Shown here: piece after piece, positions 32,380 through 41,279 of the stretch | How positions within the stretch are numbered: position 1 is the first letter of the stretch | How the letters are laid out: each line of letters begins with the position of its first letter | Assembly (NCBI GenBank): GCA_023411795.1 | Contig: JAEYOK010000019.1 | Coordinates: 1-41,403 of the forward strand | Direction of reading: 5' to 3' | Origin: Bacillota bacterium | GTDB taxonomy: Bacteria; Bacillota; Clostridia; DSM-8532 | Length of the DNA: 41,403 bases | Program-made: the position numbers and the translations under genes | The notes under the pieces: generated by a model | What the model saw: only the letters and a program-made list of their open reading frames with translations | Told to the model about the DNA's origin: nothing | Databases searched by the model: none

Positions 32380-34038
32380 CTATTTATTAAGATTTTCCTG
32401 CCACATTGCTGTCATGTAATCCAGCAATATCTGATATCCAGCAGCCTGAGCTTGCTTTTCTGCTTCATCCATAATAGCAATAACCTCTGCATCATTCTTT
32501 GCAGTTTGGATGGCAGTAGCTCTTGCTTGCTCATAAATATCATTGATTGTCTGCCTTATAATACCTTCTTCCGAGTCACCTGCCGGATTGATGTTTATAA
32601 ACTCAGTTGTGTTTAACTGGGTCTTCCAAGTAATTTCTCTTTGGAAACGTGTTTGCCAGTTTTGCTTTTCCACTGGAAGGTCTGCTTCATACTGGGCTTT
32701 TGAGACATCAACAAATACTGTGTTTCCAGCCCAGTTCATCGGTTCTGTTTTGCTGGTCATTTCATCGCGGCCTACAGGATCATTAGCGTATGCGTCGGTG
32801 TACTTCGTCCAGCCATCTTCAGTAAAGCCATCCCAATATTGACCTTGTGGTCCCCACATAACTGTGCTCTGGCCTTCAGGCCCGGTGAGCCAATCAAAGA
32901 AGGCGAAGACTTTCTCAGGATCTTTTGCCGCTTTTGTTATAACGGTGACGTTCCAACCAAGCTGCTTATAGTCACCCGGGAATATTTTATTCTTGTCTAG
33001 CCCTGATTTAGCAATAGGCCATATCATGAAGTATCCATCATTCGGATCCAGTTTCTTAAGCTCTATATCACCCTGGGAGCCCATCTCAGTCGGGCTGGAA
33101 GTAATATAAACGGCTACTTTTCCTGTTAATACCTTCCTATCTACCTCTTCCTTCAATTGTGTAAAGGTATCCGCCGACATCAGCTTTTCTCTAAACAGCT
33201 TAGCTGTAAATTGTAAACCCTCTCTATACGCAGAGTCGGTAAAAAGGGAGGTGAACTTGCCATTAGAAGGCATCGCCAAAAAGTTTGCGCCGTAGAATGC
33301 GCCACATCGATTTTCAGCAAAGGCCGACATCATGTTTTCAATACCATCGCCAGCCTGACCCGTTTCTAAAGGAGTAACATCAGGGAACTTGGCTTTTACA
33401 GCAACGAGATAATTGTATAGATCATCGGTGGTCTCAAGCTTAGGAGAACCAAGTGACTCATAGATCTTTTTGTTTACAACATAACCTGCGTTACCGTTAG
33501 GTTGAGAAGTATACCAGTTGGGTATCTGATAAAGCTTTCCATCTGGTGAACGAAGCATATCAATGCTTTCAAGAGCCATAACCCACTTTTTATAATTGGG
33601 GTACTTATCTATGTAGTCATCAAGGGGAACAAGCAAACCTTCGGAACGAAGCTTTTCAACTTCAGCGCCGCGCTCCATCCAAATTGCGTCGGGCAATTCC
33701 TCAGAAATTAGTATAGTGCTCATTTTGGCTTCTGCATCTCCACCGGAGCTTATAGCGTTGATTTTAACCTTCTTATTTTCCATAATCCATTTACTGGCAG
33801 GGTCATCACCCCAATTTGGCATCGTGTACCAGCTGTAGTGATGGTAATAGGAAAACTCAAGTTCTTCTGACCCCAGCTCCCAGGCTGAAGCACTGGGTTG
33901 TTCACTGTTCGTTGTTGGTGTTTTATTACCCTCATTTGTTACAGGCGTTTTTTTATCCCCGCCGCATCCTGCTAATAATGTAGCTAATACTAGCACCATT
34001 ATAATCGCAATAGATAAGCTTTTTCTAAATAGTCGCAT
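32380..34038 (-). CDS. ABC transporter sugar-binding lipoprotein (LplA-like)
   Basis: Extracellular solute-binding protein of 552 residues, lipid-anchored at Cys25 in the lipobox LLAGC after a basic and hydrophobic signal. A Thr/Asn/Pro-rich linker precedes the globular part. The large size and the segments PLDDYIDKYPNYKKWV, LYQIPNWYTSQPNGNAGYVV and FFDWLTGPEGQSTVMWGPQG are typical of the LplA group that serves YtcP/YteP-type permeases for oligosaccharides. GGAAGGAG precedes the ATG. A stable hairpin lies in the 105-base gap before it, which could raise its expression over the permeases. The ligand is probably a beta-glucan oligosaccharide, from context. Confidence 0.93.
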   Translation of the reverse strand: MRLFRKSLSIAIIMVLVLATLLAGCGGDKKTPVTNEGNKTPTTNSEQPSASAWELGSEELEFSYYHHYSWYTMPNWGDDPASKWIMENKKVKINAISSGGDAEAKMSTILISEELPDAIWMERGAEVEKLRSEGLLVPLDDYIDKYPNYKKWVMALESIDMLRSPDGKLYQIPNWYTSQPNGNAGYVVNKKIYESLGSPKLETTDDLYNYLVAVKAKFPDVTPLETGQAGDGIENMMSAFAENRCGAFYGANFLAMPSNGKFTSLFTDSAYREGLQFTAKLFREKLMSADTFTQLKEEVDRKVLTGKVAVYITSSPTEMGSQGDIELKKLDPNDGYFMIWPIAKSGLDKNKIFPGDYKQLGWNVTVITKAAKDPEKVFAFFDWLTGPEGQSTVMWGPQGQYWDGFTEDGWTKYTDAYANDPVGRDEMTSKTEPMNWAGNTVFVDVSKAQYEADLPVEKQNWQTRFQREITWKTQLNTTEFININPAGDSEEGIIRQTINDIYEQARATAIQTAKNDAEVIAIMDEAEKQAQAAGYQILLDYMTAMWQENLNK

Positions 34039-34078
34039 TCTTATTTCTCCTTCCTAATACTAATAATTTATGGTTAAG

Positions 34079-34094
34079 CGTGTCTTAAGACACG
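34079..34094. promoter_or_regulatory. 16-bp perfect palindrome between permease and binding-protein genes
   Basis: CGTGTCTTAAGACACG is fully self-complementary and extends outward to AAGC/GGCTT with one bulged base. In the operon mRNA it could fold into a hairpin between the second permease and the lipoprotein gene, as a processing or stabilising element. No T run follows, so full termination is unlikely. A protein-binding operator is the alternative. Confidence 0.5.
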
Positions 34095-34143
34095 GCTTTC
34101 CATCTTAAATGAATAAGTTTGGCGGTAGCCTAAATTATTCTAT

Positions 34144-35037
34144 CTACTCCTTTAAAGAACCTATCATAACCCCTTTAACAAAGTACTTTTGCAAGAATGG
34201 ATAAACTAAAAGAATTGGGACTGTGGCAACCATCATTGTTGCCATAGTTAAAGATTTGGATGTGACTGAGCGCATACTGCTTAAGTGAGCAGCCGCAGCG
34301 CTGTCCATCTGTTTTAGTTGTTCAGTCATAATATTTGAGTTCATAATTTGCTGTAGTTTTGTTTGAATAGGCAGTAAATCAGGATTACTTATGTAAATGC
34401 CGGGAGCAAACCAATCGTTCCAATGGTAGACCGCTGTAAATAATGCTATTGTAGCTAATACCGGCCCTGACAAAGGAAAAACAATTTTAAAGAACACACC
34501 CCAGTTTGTGCAGCCGTCAATTTTGGCTGATTCCTCAAGCCCCGCTGGCAAACTTTTGAAGAAGGTGCGAAAAACTATCATGTTCCATGTGCTGATCAAG
34601 CCAGGTATAACCATAACCCAAAACGTATTTACCAAACCTAGGTCTCTTATCAGCAGATAGCCCGGAATAAGACCTCCGCTAAAATACATTGTAAAAATCG
34701 ACATGCCCATATAAAACTTTTTCCCGATGAGCTCCTTCTTGGACATACCATATGCGAATATTGCTGTACACAATATTGCTCCAACTGTTCCTATACCTGT
34801 TCTTAGAATAGATATAACAAATCCGCTTATCAGGCGTTTGTCTTTAAAAACAAATCGATAGTTATCTAATGTGAATTCCCTAGGCCAAAAGGTTATTCCA
34901 CCCTTTAGAGCGTCCATACCATTATTAAAAGAAAGTACCACTGCATTCCAAAACGGATATATTGATACAAAACCAATAATAACTAATATGATATGTATAG
35001 TAACTGACACTATTTTGTCACTGGTTGTTTGCTTCAT
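34144..35037 (-). CDS. Carbohydrate ABC transporter permease (YtcP/AraQ-like)
   Basis: Inner-membrane channel subunit of 297 residues with six predicted helices. The EAA loop that docks the ATPase is EESAKIDGCTNWGVFFKIVF. Typical features are WPREFTLDNYRFVF near the N-terminus and YWFLQKYFVKGVMIGSLKE-like end (here PFLQKYFVKGVMIGSLKE). AAAGGAG precedes the ATG, 15 bases behind the partner permease. No ATPase gene is in the operon; in Firmicutes such importers share an MsmX-type ATPase encoded elsewhere. Confidence 0.94.
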   Translation of the reverse strand: MKQTTSDKIVSVTIHIILVIIGFVSIYPFWNAVVLSFNNGMDALKGGITFWPREFTLDNYRFVFKDKRLISGFVISILRTGIGTVGAILCTAIFAYGMSKKELIGKKFYMGMSIFTMYFSGGLIPGYLLIRDLGLVNTFWVMVIPGLISTWNMIVFRTFFKSLPAGLEESAKIDGCTNWGVFFKIVFPLSGPVLATIALFTAVYHWNDWFAPGIYISNPDLLPIQTKLQQIMNSNIMTEQLKQMDSAAAAHLSSMRSVTSKSLTMATMMVATVPILLVYPFLQKYFVKGVMIGSLKE

Positions 35038-35052
35038 CTTCGCATCTCCTTT

Positions 35053-36027
35053 TCACCAAAGATTGTTGCCTGTTTTCTTGGCCAAACGATTAGCACCCGC
35101 CAACATTCCTATACTAATAACCGACTTGAACATTCCGGCAGCAGTTGCATAGGAAAATCTCTGGGTTTTAACGCCGTGCCGATATACATAAGTGTCTATG
35201 ACATCACTTACAGGGCGTTGAATCGGGTTGCCACCAAGCAGCAGAAGATCATCAAAACCTGCGCTTAAAAGATTACCAATGGCTAATATAAGGAAAAGTA
35301 TAATAACAGGTAATATACACGGTATTGTTATCATAAATATCTGCTTAGTCTTGCTTGCGCCGTCAATTGACGCAGCCTCATACAATTGCGGATCTATACC
35401 TGTGATGGCAGCTAAATAAACTATGGAGCCGAAACCAATTTCCTTCCATATACCGGTAGTAACAATTATGGTCCAAAAATATTTATTCTCATCTAAAAAG
35501 CTAATAGGCTCCTTGATTAGATTAAGCTTTGTCAGCAAAAGGTTAAGACTTCCGTTTTCAACAGAAAGTATTGAGAAGACAAAACCTGATACGATAACCC
35601 AAGACAGGAAGTGAGGCAGATAGCTTACTGTTTGAATTATCCTCTTGAATGTTCGGTTTCGTACCTCATTTAACATCAGAGCGAGTATAATGGGAGCAGG
35701 AAAACCAAAAATGATTCTTAGCAGGCTGATAACTACAGTATTTCGCATTATATTCCAAAAATCAGGAGCTGCAAATAACGCTTTGAAATGCTTTAAACCA
35801 ACCCAGGGGCTGCCCCAAAACTTTTTAAATATGCTAAAATCTTGGAAACTCATCAATAAGCCATACATTGGTATATAGCAAAAAATAAAGATAAAAATAA
35901 TTGCGGGAATCACCATTAATTGAATATCCCATTGTTTCAATAATCTTCTGCCTAAGGATAGATCCCTACCATATTGTTCTTTCTTCCTGGCTTTCTCTTT
36001 TTTCATAGCGACGCTTTGCGTTGACAT
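35053..36027 (-). CDS. Carbohydrate ABC transporter permease (YteP/LplB-like)
   Basis: Second channel subunit, 324 residues. A basic N-terminal stretch of about 30 residues precedes six helices; the first is QLMVIPAIIFIFIFCYIPMY. The EAA loop is YEAASIDGASKTKQIFMITI. The C-terminus, with VIDTYVYRHGVKTQRFSYAT and MFKSVISIGMLAGANRLAKK, is characteristic of the LplB/YteP group. TGGAGGG precedes the ATG. It pairs with the 34144-35037 permease and the lipoprotein at 32380-34038 to form one importer. Confidence 0.94.
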   Translation of the reverse strand: MSTQSVAMKKEKARKKEQYGRDLSLGRRLLKQWDIQLMVIPAIIFIFIFCYIPMYGLLMSFQDFSIFKKFWGSPWVGLKHFKALFAAPDFWNIMRNTVVISLLRIIFGFPAPIILALMLNEVRNRTFKRIIQTVSYLPHFLSWVIVSGFVFSILSVENGSLNLLLTKLNLIKEPISFLDENKYFWTIIVTTGIWKEIGFGSIVYLAAITGIDPQLYEAASIDGASKTKQIFMITIPCILPVIILFLILAIGNLLSAGFDDLLLLGGNPIQRPVSDVIDTYVYRHGVKTQRFSYATAAGMFKSVISIGMLAGANRLAKKTGNNLW

Positions 36028-36064
36028 ATAAACCCTCCAATCTGCAAGTTGTAATATATGTTAA

Positions 36065-36084
36065 GCTATATAATGTGATATAGC
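36065..36084. repeat. 7-bp inverted repeat upstream of the transporter genes
   Basis: GCTATAT and ATATAGC flank AATGTG, 38 bases ahead of the first permease start in the 170-base gap behind the beta-helix gene. It could be a regulator site; AT-rich chance is possible. Confidence 0.3.
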
Positions 36085-36197
36085 CTTATTTTTTGGGTCA
36101 ACAAACTTTCATTAACCTGCACGGTGTTCTGTCACCACTTAGCTATGTTGCTTTAGTCATTTTATTTTGAGGATTTGGCTTTTACGCTTTAAACTGT

Positions 36198-37787
36198 TTA
36201 TTTAGTGCTCTCAATTGTTACTGTAGCTGTGCTACTGTCGGCCTTTAAGTTGCTTTTTTGCTCAAAGGCACCTATATCGGTAGTAAGCCCTTGAATTACT
36301 TTGTTTCCCCAGAAGTCTTTGTCAGCACTGTTGGTGATATACACACCGGAGTCTATGCAGGGAGAACCGGCTTTCAGCTTGTATCCGTCAAGGGTGTCGA
36401 AGCCTATACCGCCGCTTCCTGGATTTTCAAACATAGGGTCACATGTAAGCTTATGGGGATCAAAAGGTTCACTATCCGGATGATTCCCGTAGAACAAATT
36501 ATAATTAAATATTATATTTTCTCCTGAACCGAATTGATATCCACCCTTACCCAGATTATAGAAGATGTTGTTGTAGGCAGTAATTCCGTTAAACCATAAT
36601 TGATTGCTGTGCCCTGGCAACGCTTCAAACATTTTTGTATTGGCATTGCTGTCCTCTATTATAAAAGTGTTGTTGTAGATACTTGTGTTTATGGAGTCAC
36701 CACAAAGATATATCAGTCTCAGGTCGCCGTCATTCCGGCTTATGTTGTAACGTATTACAGAATTAGTAGCACCAATGCTTAAAAGCATAAAGCCGCCTTC
36801 GTTATCGTGGCTGTAATTGTACTGGTATATAGTACCGTCATTGTTGCCGTCACAGTCCCATGCAGTACCATCATCGCCAAAGAGAGTAGCTTTTGTTCCA
36901 TAGGCTTCATTGTACTGGATTAATGCATTATTACATCCCCAGGGCCATATAGCACAGGCATAGCCGTCATCACGGCTGTATGCACGACTGTTGGCGTTTA
37001 TGCTTGTGTTATATTCGATCAACGGGCTTTCGGAGCAATAGCATATAATACCGTCTCCACCTGCCGATTCAACCGTATTATTGCGTATAACAACATTAGT
37101 TGACTTTATACCCAGGGTAGGGGATAGACATGCTACAATTCCACTGCGATCGGTATTTTTTACATAGCAGTTCTCTATCCGAAAATCGTTGTATATTGCG
37201 CCTTTGGAAATTTTGGAGATTATTCCACCTGTAAGCTTTGCTGCATCAGTGAATGACAAATCTCCTTTTACATCATGGACATAAAGATTCTTTAAATAGA
37301 TATGATTTATAACAGTCCCAATTCCGAATGCTTCTATCAAGACACCTTGTCTGTTTCCTGGCTCGATGGCATCATTTGTTATTTCGAGGTTGCTTATTTC
37401 CCAATACTGCTGGTTTACAAGGCGTACAGCAGCTGATCTGGCTCCACCGCTGCCTGCAATGAGTGGCTTATCGCCCTTTCCATACATATCAATTATGATA
37501 GGATTGCCTTCTTCGCCTGACCCCTTAGGGCGAAGCTCTCCTGACCATTTGCCACCAGCCTTTAATAATATCCTGTCACCTGGTTCAAAGGTTTTCTCAT
37601 TTATATTAGAAAGCGATTTCCATGCTTTTGAAGCTTTTGTGCCGGAATTATTGTCGTCTCCGTTTTCTGAATCTAAATAGTAGGTGTTTCCGGATTTTCG
37701 GTATAAGGATACTGCAAAAAAGGTTCCTGCTATGATGCAAATAAATATTATCGGCAATATTCCTTTCCAGGATATAAATTTACGCAT
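36198..37787 (-). CDS. Membrane-anchored right-handed beta-helix protein
   Basis: A 529-residue protein of the parallel beta-helix class that includes polysaccharide lyases and GH28-like hydrolases. One N-terminal hydrophobic segment (ILPIIFICIIAGTFFAVSLY) acts as signal anchor or signal peptide. Next come YYLDSENGDDNNSGT and PGDRILLKAGGKWSGELRPK, which open many secreted beta-helix proteins. Helix turns follow with repeated N-rich strand patterns (VVIRNNTVES, LIEYNTSINA, SIYNNTFIIE, TAYNNIFYN) and a C-terminal GFDTLDGYKLKAGSPCIDSG cap. A catalytic site cannot be assigned. It is the first gene of the transporter/GH4/GH16 operon, so a glycan substrate is likely. Confidence 0.85.
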   Translation of the reverse strand: MRKFISWKGILPIIFICIIAGTFFAVSLYRKSGNTYYLDSENGDDNNSGTKASKAWKSLSNINEKTFEPGDRILLKAGGKWSGELRPKGSGEEGNPIIIDMYGKGDKPLIAGSGGARSAAVRLVNQQYWEISNLEITNDAIEPGNRQGVLIEAFGIGTVINHIYLKNLYVHDVKGDLSFTDAAKLTGGIISKISKGAIYNDFRIENCYVKNTDRSGIVACLSPTLGIKSTNVVIRNNTVESAGGDGIICYCSESPLIEYNTSINANSRAYSRDDGYACAIWPWGCNNALIQYNEAYGTKATLFGDDGTAWDCDGNNDGTIYQYNYSHDNEGGFMLLSIGATNSVIRYNISRNDGDLRLIYLCGDSINTSIYNNTFIIEDSNANTKMFEALPGHSNQLWFNGITAYNNIFYNLGKGGYQFGSGENIIFNYNLFYGNHPDSEPFDPHKLTCDPMFENPGSGGIGFDTLDGYKLKAGSPCIDSGVYITNSADKDFWGNKVIQGLTTDIGAFEQKSNLKADSSTATVTIESTK

Positions 37788-37899
37788 ATTAAAACCCCAC
37801 TATTTACATATATTATTCCATGGAATCTACAGATACGGTGCCTCAGTTGAATGATCCATGATTAAATAATACAAGTACAGTGGGTTTTGTTCTTTATAT

Positions 37900-37928
37900 A
37901 TATTATTGAAAAATTTATGTATTGTCTA
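37900..37928 (-). promoter_or_regulatory. Candidate promoter of the glucan operon
   Basis: On the minus strand TAGACA (37928 to 37923) and TAATAT (37905 to 37900) are 17 bases apart, right behind the AraC stop. The leader to the beta-helix start at 37787 would be about 105 bases. Confidence 0.5.
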
Positions 37929-37930
37929 AA

Positions 37931-38839
37931 TTAGTTAATATATTCGTAGAAGCCTCTGAATTCTTTGGGCAATTTCCCGGTATACCTTTTAAATGTGTTA
38001 ATGAAATGGGGGAGGCTTAAAAATCCACAATTATAAGCAATATCTATTATTTTGTCGTTTGTTTGAAGCAAAAGCTGGGATGCTTTTACTATCCGGATTT
38101 TATTTAGATATTCGATTGGCGTGGAGCCTACCGATTCTTTAAAAATAAGACTGAAATTGGATGTGCTCATATTGGCCATAGCAGCTAGTTCCTTAAGCTT
38201 TATTTTCTTTTCATAATTCTCCTTCATATATTCAAATATGGGGAGGAGCAGATAGGTATTCCTTTCTTTATCCTTTATTTCAGCATTTTGCTCAATGCTG
38301 AAGCATCGCTGCAAAATGACGGTTAGTTTCATCAGAGCCGCTTTTACTGCCAGCTTGTAACCGTCACACTTTGAATAGCTTTCTGTAAAAATGTCTTTTA
38401 TAGAGTCAAGTAATAAATTATAAAATTTATCAGAGGGAGTAATTTTACTTTTGCCCCGCCGGCTTATCTCTCGGATAATATGAAGGCTATCCATTTCAAA
38501 TGTATGTCCCGCACCGTTCCAAAGCAAGGTTGGGCTAAACAGAATGACCTGAATAATAACATCCTTATCATTATAAGCCAGGTGTATTTCATTATCATTG
38601 ATAATAAAAATATCTCCTGCTTTAAATGAGTAGTCCTTTCCATCAATAAGATAATTTCCGGTCCCCTGCCTTATGTAACATATCTCTATACGTCTGTGAT
38701 AATGAAGCATAACGCTTTCTTTGTCAATGCCGATGGTTTCACCGATTATAACTGGATAATCTTCTTCCTCATCATCCTCCACACTATAGGTTATTTCTAC
38801 ATATTTGTTCTTTAAATAGGCATTTCCCTTCTGGTACAT
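37931..38839 (-). CDS. AraC-family transcriptional regulator with N-terminal cupin
   Basis: A 302-residue regulator. The cupin part contains HYHRRIEICYIRQGTGNYLI and FKAGDIFIINDNEIHLAYN; the last 100 residues are a double helix-turn-helix (IKLKELAAMANMSTSNFSLI, IIDIAYNCGFLSLPHFINTF and TGKLPKEFRG). GGGAGG precedes the ATG. It lies immediately upstream of, and in the same direction as, the glucan transport/hydrolysis operon, so it probably activates that operon in response to a sugar. Confidence 0.92.
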   Translation of the reverse strand: MYQKGNAYLKNKYVEITYSVEDDEEEDYPVIIGETIGIDKESVMLHYHRRIEICYIRQGTGNYLIDGKDYSFKAGDIFIINDNEIHLAYNDKDVIIQVILFSPTLLWNGAGHTFEMDSLHIIREISRRGKSKITPSDKFYNLLLDSIKDIFTESYSKCDGYKLAVKAALMKLTVILQRCFSIEQNAEIKDKERNTYLLLPIFEYMKENYEKKIKLKELAAMANMSTSNFSLIFKESVGSTPIEYLNKIRIVKASQLLLQTNDKIIDIAYNCGFLSLPHFINTFKRYTGKLPKEFRGFYEYIN

Positions 38840-39036
38840 CGCTTTTTACCTCCCGTTTAGGAATAGCCGAGTTTGTCCCTTTGAGAATTCATATTCTGGT
38901 CGCCAAATCCTGAACAATACTCCGCGATAGATTTTTAATATAGAAATTAATCTTATTATAAACAGGACAAAATCCATAAATAATAGTATCATTAAAATAG
39001 ATTGATAAGCAATATGGCTGGGAGGATTTTACTTAA

Positions 39037-40350
39037 GTGAGCAAGGTTACCGGGCGCGAAAAAAGAGAAAATATCAATGCCCAACAGTATGTCTGGTATC
39101 GTTTGGACAACGCAGCTCTGATATATCCATCTATACAGTCCGATCGTATAACCACAATGTTCCGCATATCAATGACCTTAAAAGAGATAGTGAATCCGAG
39201 GATTTTACAGAAGTCTCTTGAAGCTGTTATTGCCAACTTTCCCTTTTATCGGGTAAGGCTAAAAAAAGGCTTCTTTTGGTATTATCTTGAACATAATCCT
39301 AAATTGCCCCGTGTTGAAAAGGATGTCCGATATCCGCTGGGGCGGCTTCATCCGAGTTTGGGTACACGATTTCTTTTTAGGGTTCGGTATTGGCAGTCCC
39401 GAATTGCGGTGGAGTTTTGTCACGTATTGACAGATGGCACAGGGGGAATGACTTTTCTCAAAGCATTGGTATATGATTATTTAAAGCGCTTGGGAAAAGA
39501 TGTGGGGGAACCGGGAGACATACCTGTGGATTTACTTTCGGATGATGCTGCTGAGGATGCGTATAACCGTTTTTATAAGAGTCCTCTTCCTTTACCGGAC
39601 AAGGGAAGGAAAGCCTTTCATAGTAAAGGACGGCTTCTGCGTCCGGGTGCAATTCTGATAACCACAGGCATAATACCTATGGAATCAATAATTAGTGAAG
39701 CAAAGAAAAGGAATGTTTCATTGACAGCTCTTCTTGTAGCTGTTTATATTGATGCACTCCAGGAACTACAGGACAGCCGTATTACCAATAACACAAAAAA
39801 GCGTCCTGTCGCGGTGCAGGTTCCGGTTAATATGCGAGGAATATATCCGAGTAAAACCCTCAGGAACTTTTCATTGTTTGTAATACCTGAAATTGACCCT
39901 CGTCTGGGTCGATATAGCTTTGATGAAATACTTCAGATTGTTCGGGAGACATTGATAACCCAGACTAATGAAAAGGCCATTAGCAAGTATTTATCACGAA
40001 ATGTAGGAGGGCAGCGCAACTGGCTAATCAGGATAATACCGCTGGTTTTCAAAAAGCTTTTAATGCCGTTTTTATATACCCGGATGGGCGAAGACCTTTG
40101 CTCCGGAACCTTGTCAAATTTAGGTCTTGTAAGATTACCCGAAGGAATGACAAAAGAAGTCGATCAGGTTGACTTCATTTTAGGGACTAACCCCATTAAC
40201 AAGACAGGTTGTGCTGTTTGCGGATTCGAAGATAAGCTTATGATAAATTTTTCAAGAAACACACAGGAAACCGATATTGAAAGGCTTTTTTTCACCAAGC
40301 TGGTTAAGTTAGGTGTTCATGTTAAGATAGAAACAAATTATACCGTTTAA
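39037..40350 (+). CDS. Alcohol-acetyltransferase-like / condensation-domain protein
   Basis: A 437-residue member of the CoA-dependent acyltransferase superfamily related to alcohol acetyltransferases and condensation domains. The catalytic motif is FCHVLTDGTGG (His129, Asp133; HxxxDG). Other family features are YPSIQSDRITTMFRISMTL at the start, PVAVQVPVNMRGIYPSKTLR and CSGTLSNLGLVRLPEGM. Donor and acceptor are unknown. No carrier-protein or adenylation domain is nearby, so it is not part of a normal NRPS. GTG 39037 follows GGGAGG. It precedes the DUF6320 membrane protein by 31 bases and is probably co-transcribed with it. Confidence 0.85.
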   Translation: MSKVTGREKRENINAQQYVWYRLDNAALIYPSIQSDRITTMFRISMTLKEIVNPRILQKSLEAVIANFPFYRVRLKKGFFWYYLEHNPKLPRVEKDVRYPLGRLHPSLGTRFLFRVRYWQSRIAVEFCHVLTDGTGGMTFLKALVYDYLKRLGKDVGEPGDIPVDLLSDDAAEDAYNRFYKSPLPLPDKGRKAFHSKGRLLRPGAILITTGIIPMESIISEAKKRNVSLTALLVAVYIDALQELQDSRITNNTKKRPVAVQVPVNMRGIYPSKTLRNFSLFVIPEIDPRLGRYSFDEILQIVRETLITQTNEKAISKYLSRNVGGQRNWLIRIIPLVFKKLLMPFLYTRMGEDLCSGTLSNLGLVRLPEGMTKEVDQVDFILGTNPINKTGCAVCGFEDKLMINFSRNTQETDIERLFFTKLVKLGVHVKIETNYTV

Positions 40351-40381
40351 TAAGCAATAGACTTAATAAGGAGAAGCTATT

Positions 40382-41260
40382 ATGGCATATTGTGTTCGTT
40401 GCGGAGTAGAACTGCAAAAGGGAAGCAAAGCTTGTCCCCTTTGCGAAACTGAAGTCTTACTGCCAGTGGAGCAGGAAATACCTGAAGGATTGAAGGTGCT
40501 TTCAGACCGCATACCACGGCAGGTACGACCGAGAATAAATCTGGCACCGAGTCGGGGCTTTCTTTTCCTGTCCACTTTTCTTTTGCTATTGCCCATCCTC
40601 GTAACTCTGTTTGTTGATTTTACTGTAAACCGCACTGTAACATGGTCATTTTATCCCATTACATCACTTGCTCTTTTATGGATTTTTATCGCATATCCCT
40701 ATCTGTTCAAAGGCCATACTATTTTTCAGGTCATAACTATGGATATATTCTCCATATCTATATTTTTGATGTCTTTGGATATGTATTCAGGTTCCTTCCC
40801 TGAATGGTCCCATTATCCGGCACTTTCCCTTCTGCTGGTCTGGGTTTATGTAGCTGGGCCATTTCTTTTTACATGGAAAAAAATCTACCTTGTTATACTC
40901 TTGTGGCTTGTCGGCACAGCTGGTTTTCTCTACTCTATTGACTTGCTGACCGGAGGAAGGGACTGGTTTCTACCTCTTGGCCTGCCTATTGTTATACTGG
41001 TAACGGCTGCAGTAAGTATTGGCGTGATACTTAACAGATTATTCAAGGTTAAACCCTTGCTGGCCACAGGAATGGTTTTGCTTGTGGTAGCATTTGTGGT
41101 GATGGGAATTGATGCGATTGTTAATTTTTATGTGGCGAAATTAAGTTTGACATGGTCAACAATTTTAGCGGCGGTTTTTGTCCCTACTGCCGTCTTCCTT
41201 TTTATAGTAAACGGAAATGATGATTTAAAGGCATATCTGGTTAAAAAGTTTCATCTATAA
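40382..41260 (+). CDS. DUF6320-type membrane protein with zinc ribbon
   Basis: A 292-residue protein. The N-terminus is a zinc ribbon, YCVRCGVELQKGSKACPLC, with Cys4, Cys7, Cys18 and Cys21. About 50 polar residues follow, then seven or so membrane segments (from about residue 58 to 285) and a short basic end, LVKKFHL. I recall this type of protein being regularly paired with alcohol-acetyltransferase-like genes in Firmicutes, as here. A joint role in acylating an envelope lipid or glycan would fit, but that is speculation. AAGGAG precedes the ATG. The 3' end runs into a half-hairpin cut by an insertion element. Confidence 0.82.
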   Translation: MAYCVRCGVELQKGSKACPLCETEVLLPVEQEIPEGLKVLSDRIPRQVRPRINLAPSRGFLFLSTFLLLLPILVTLFVDFTVNRTVTWSFYPITSLALLWIFIAYPYLFKGHTIFQVITMDIFSISIFLMSLDMYSGSFPEWSHYPALSLLLVWVYVAGPFLFTWKKIYLVILLWLVGTAGFLYSIDLLTGGRDWFLPLGLPIVILVTAAVSIGVILNRLFKVKPLLATGMVLLVVAFVVMGIDAIVNFYVAKLSLTWSTILAAVFVPTAVFLFIVNGNDDLKAYLVKKFHL

Positions 41261-41279
41261 AAAAGGGGCTGTCTCAAAA

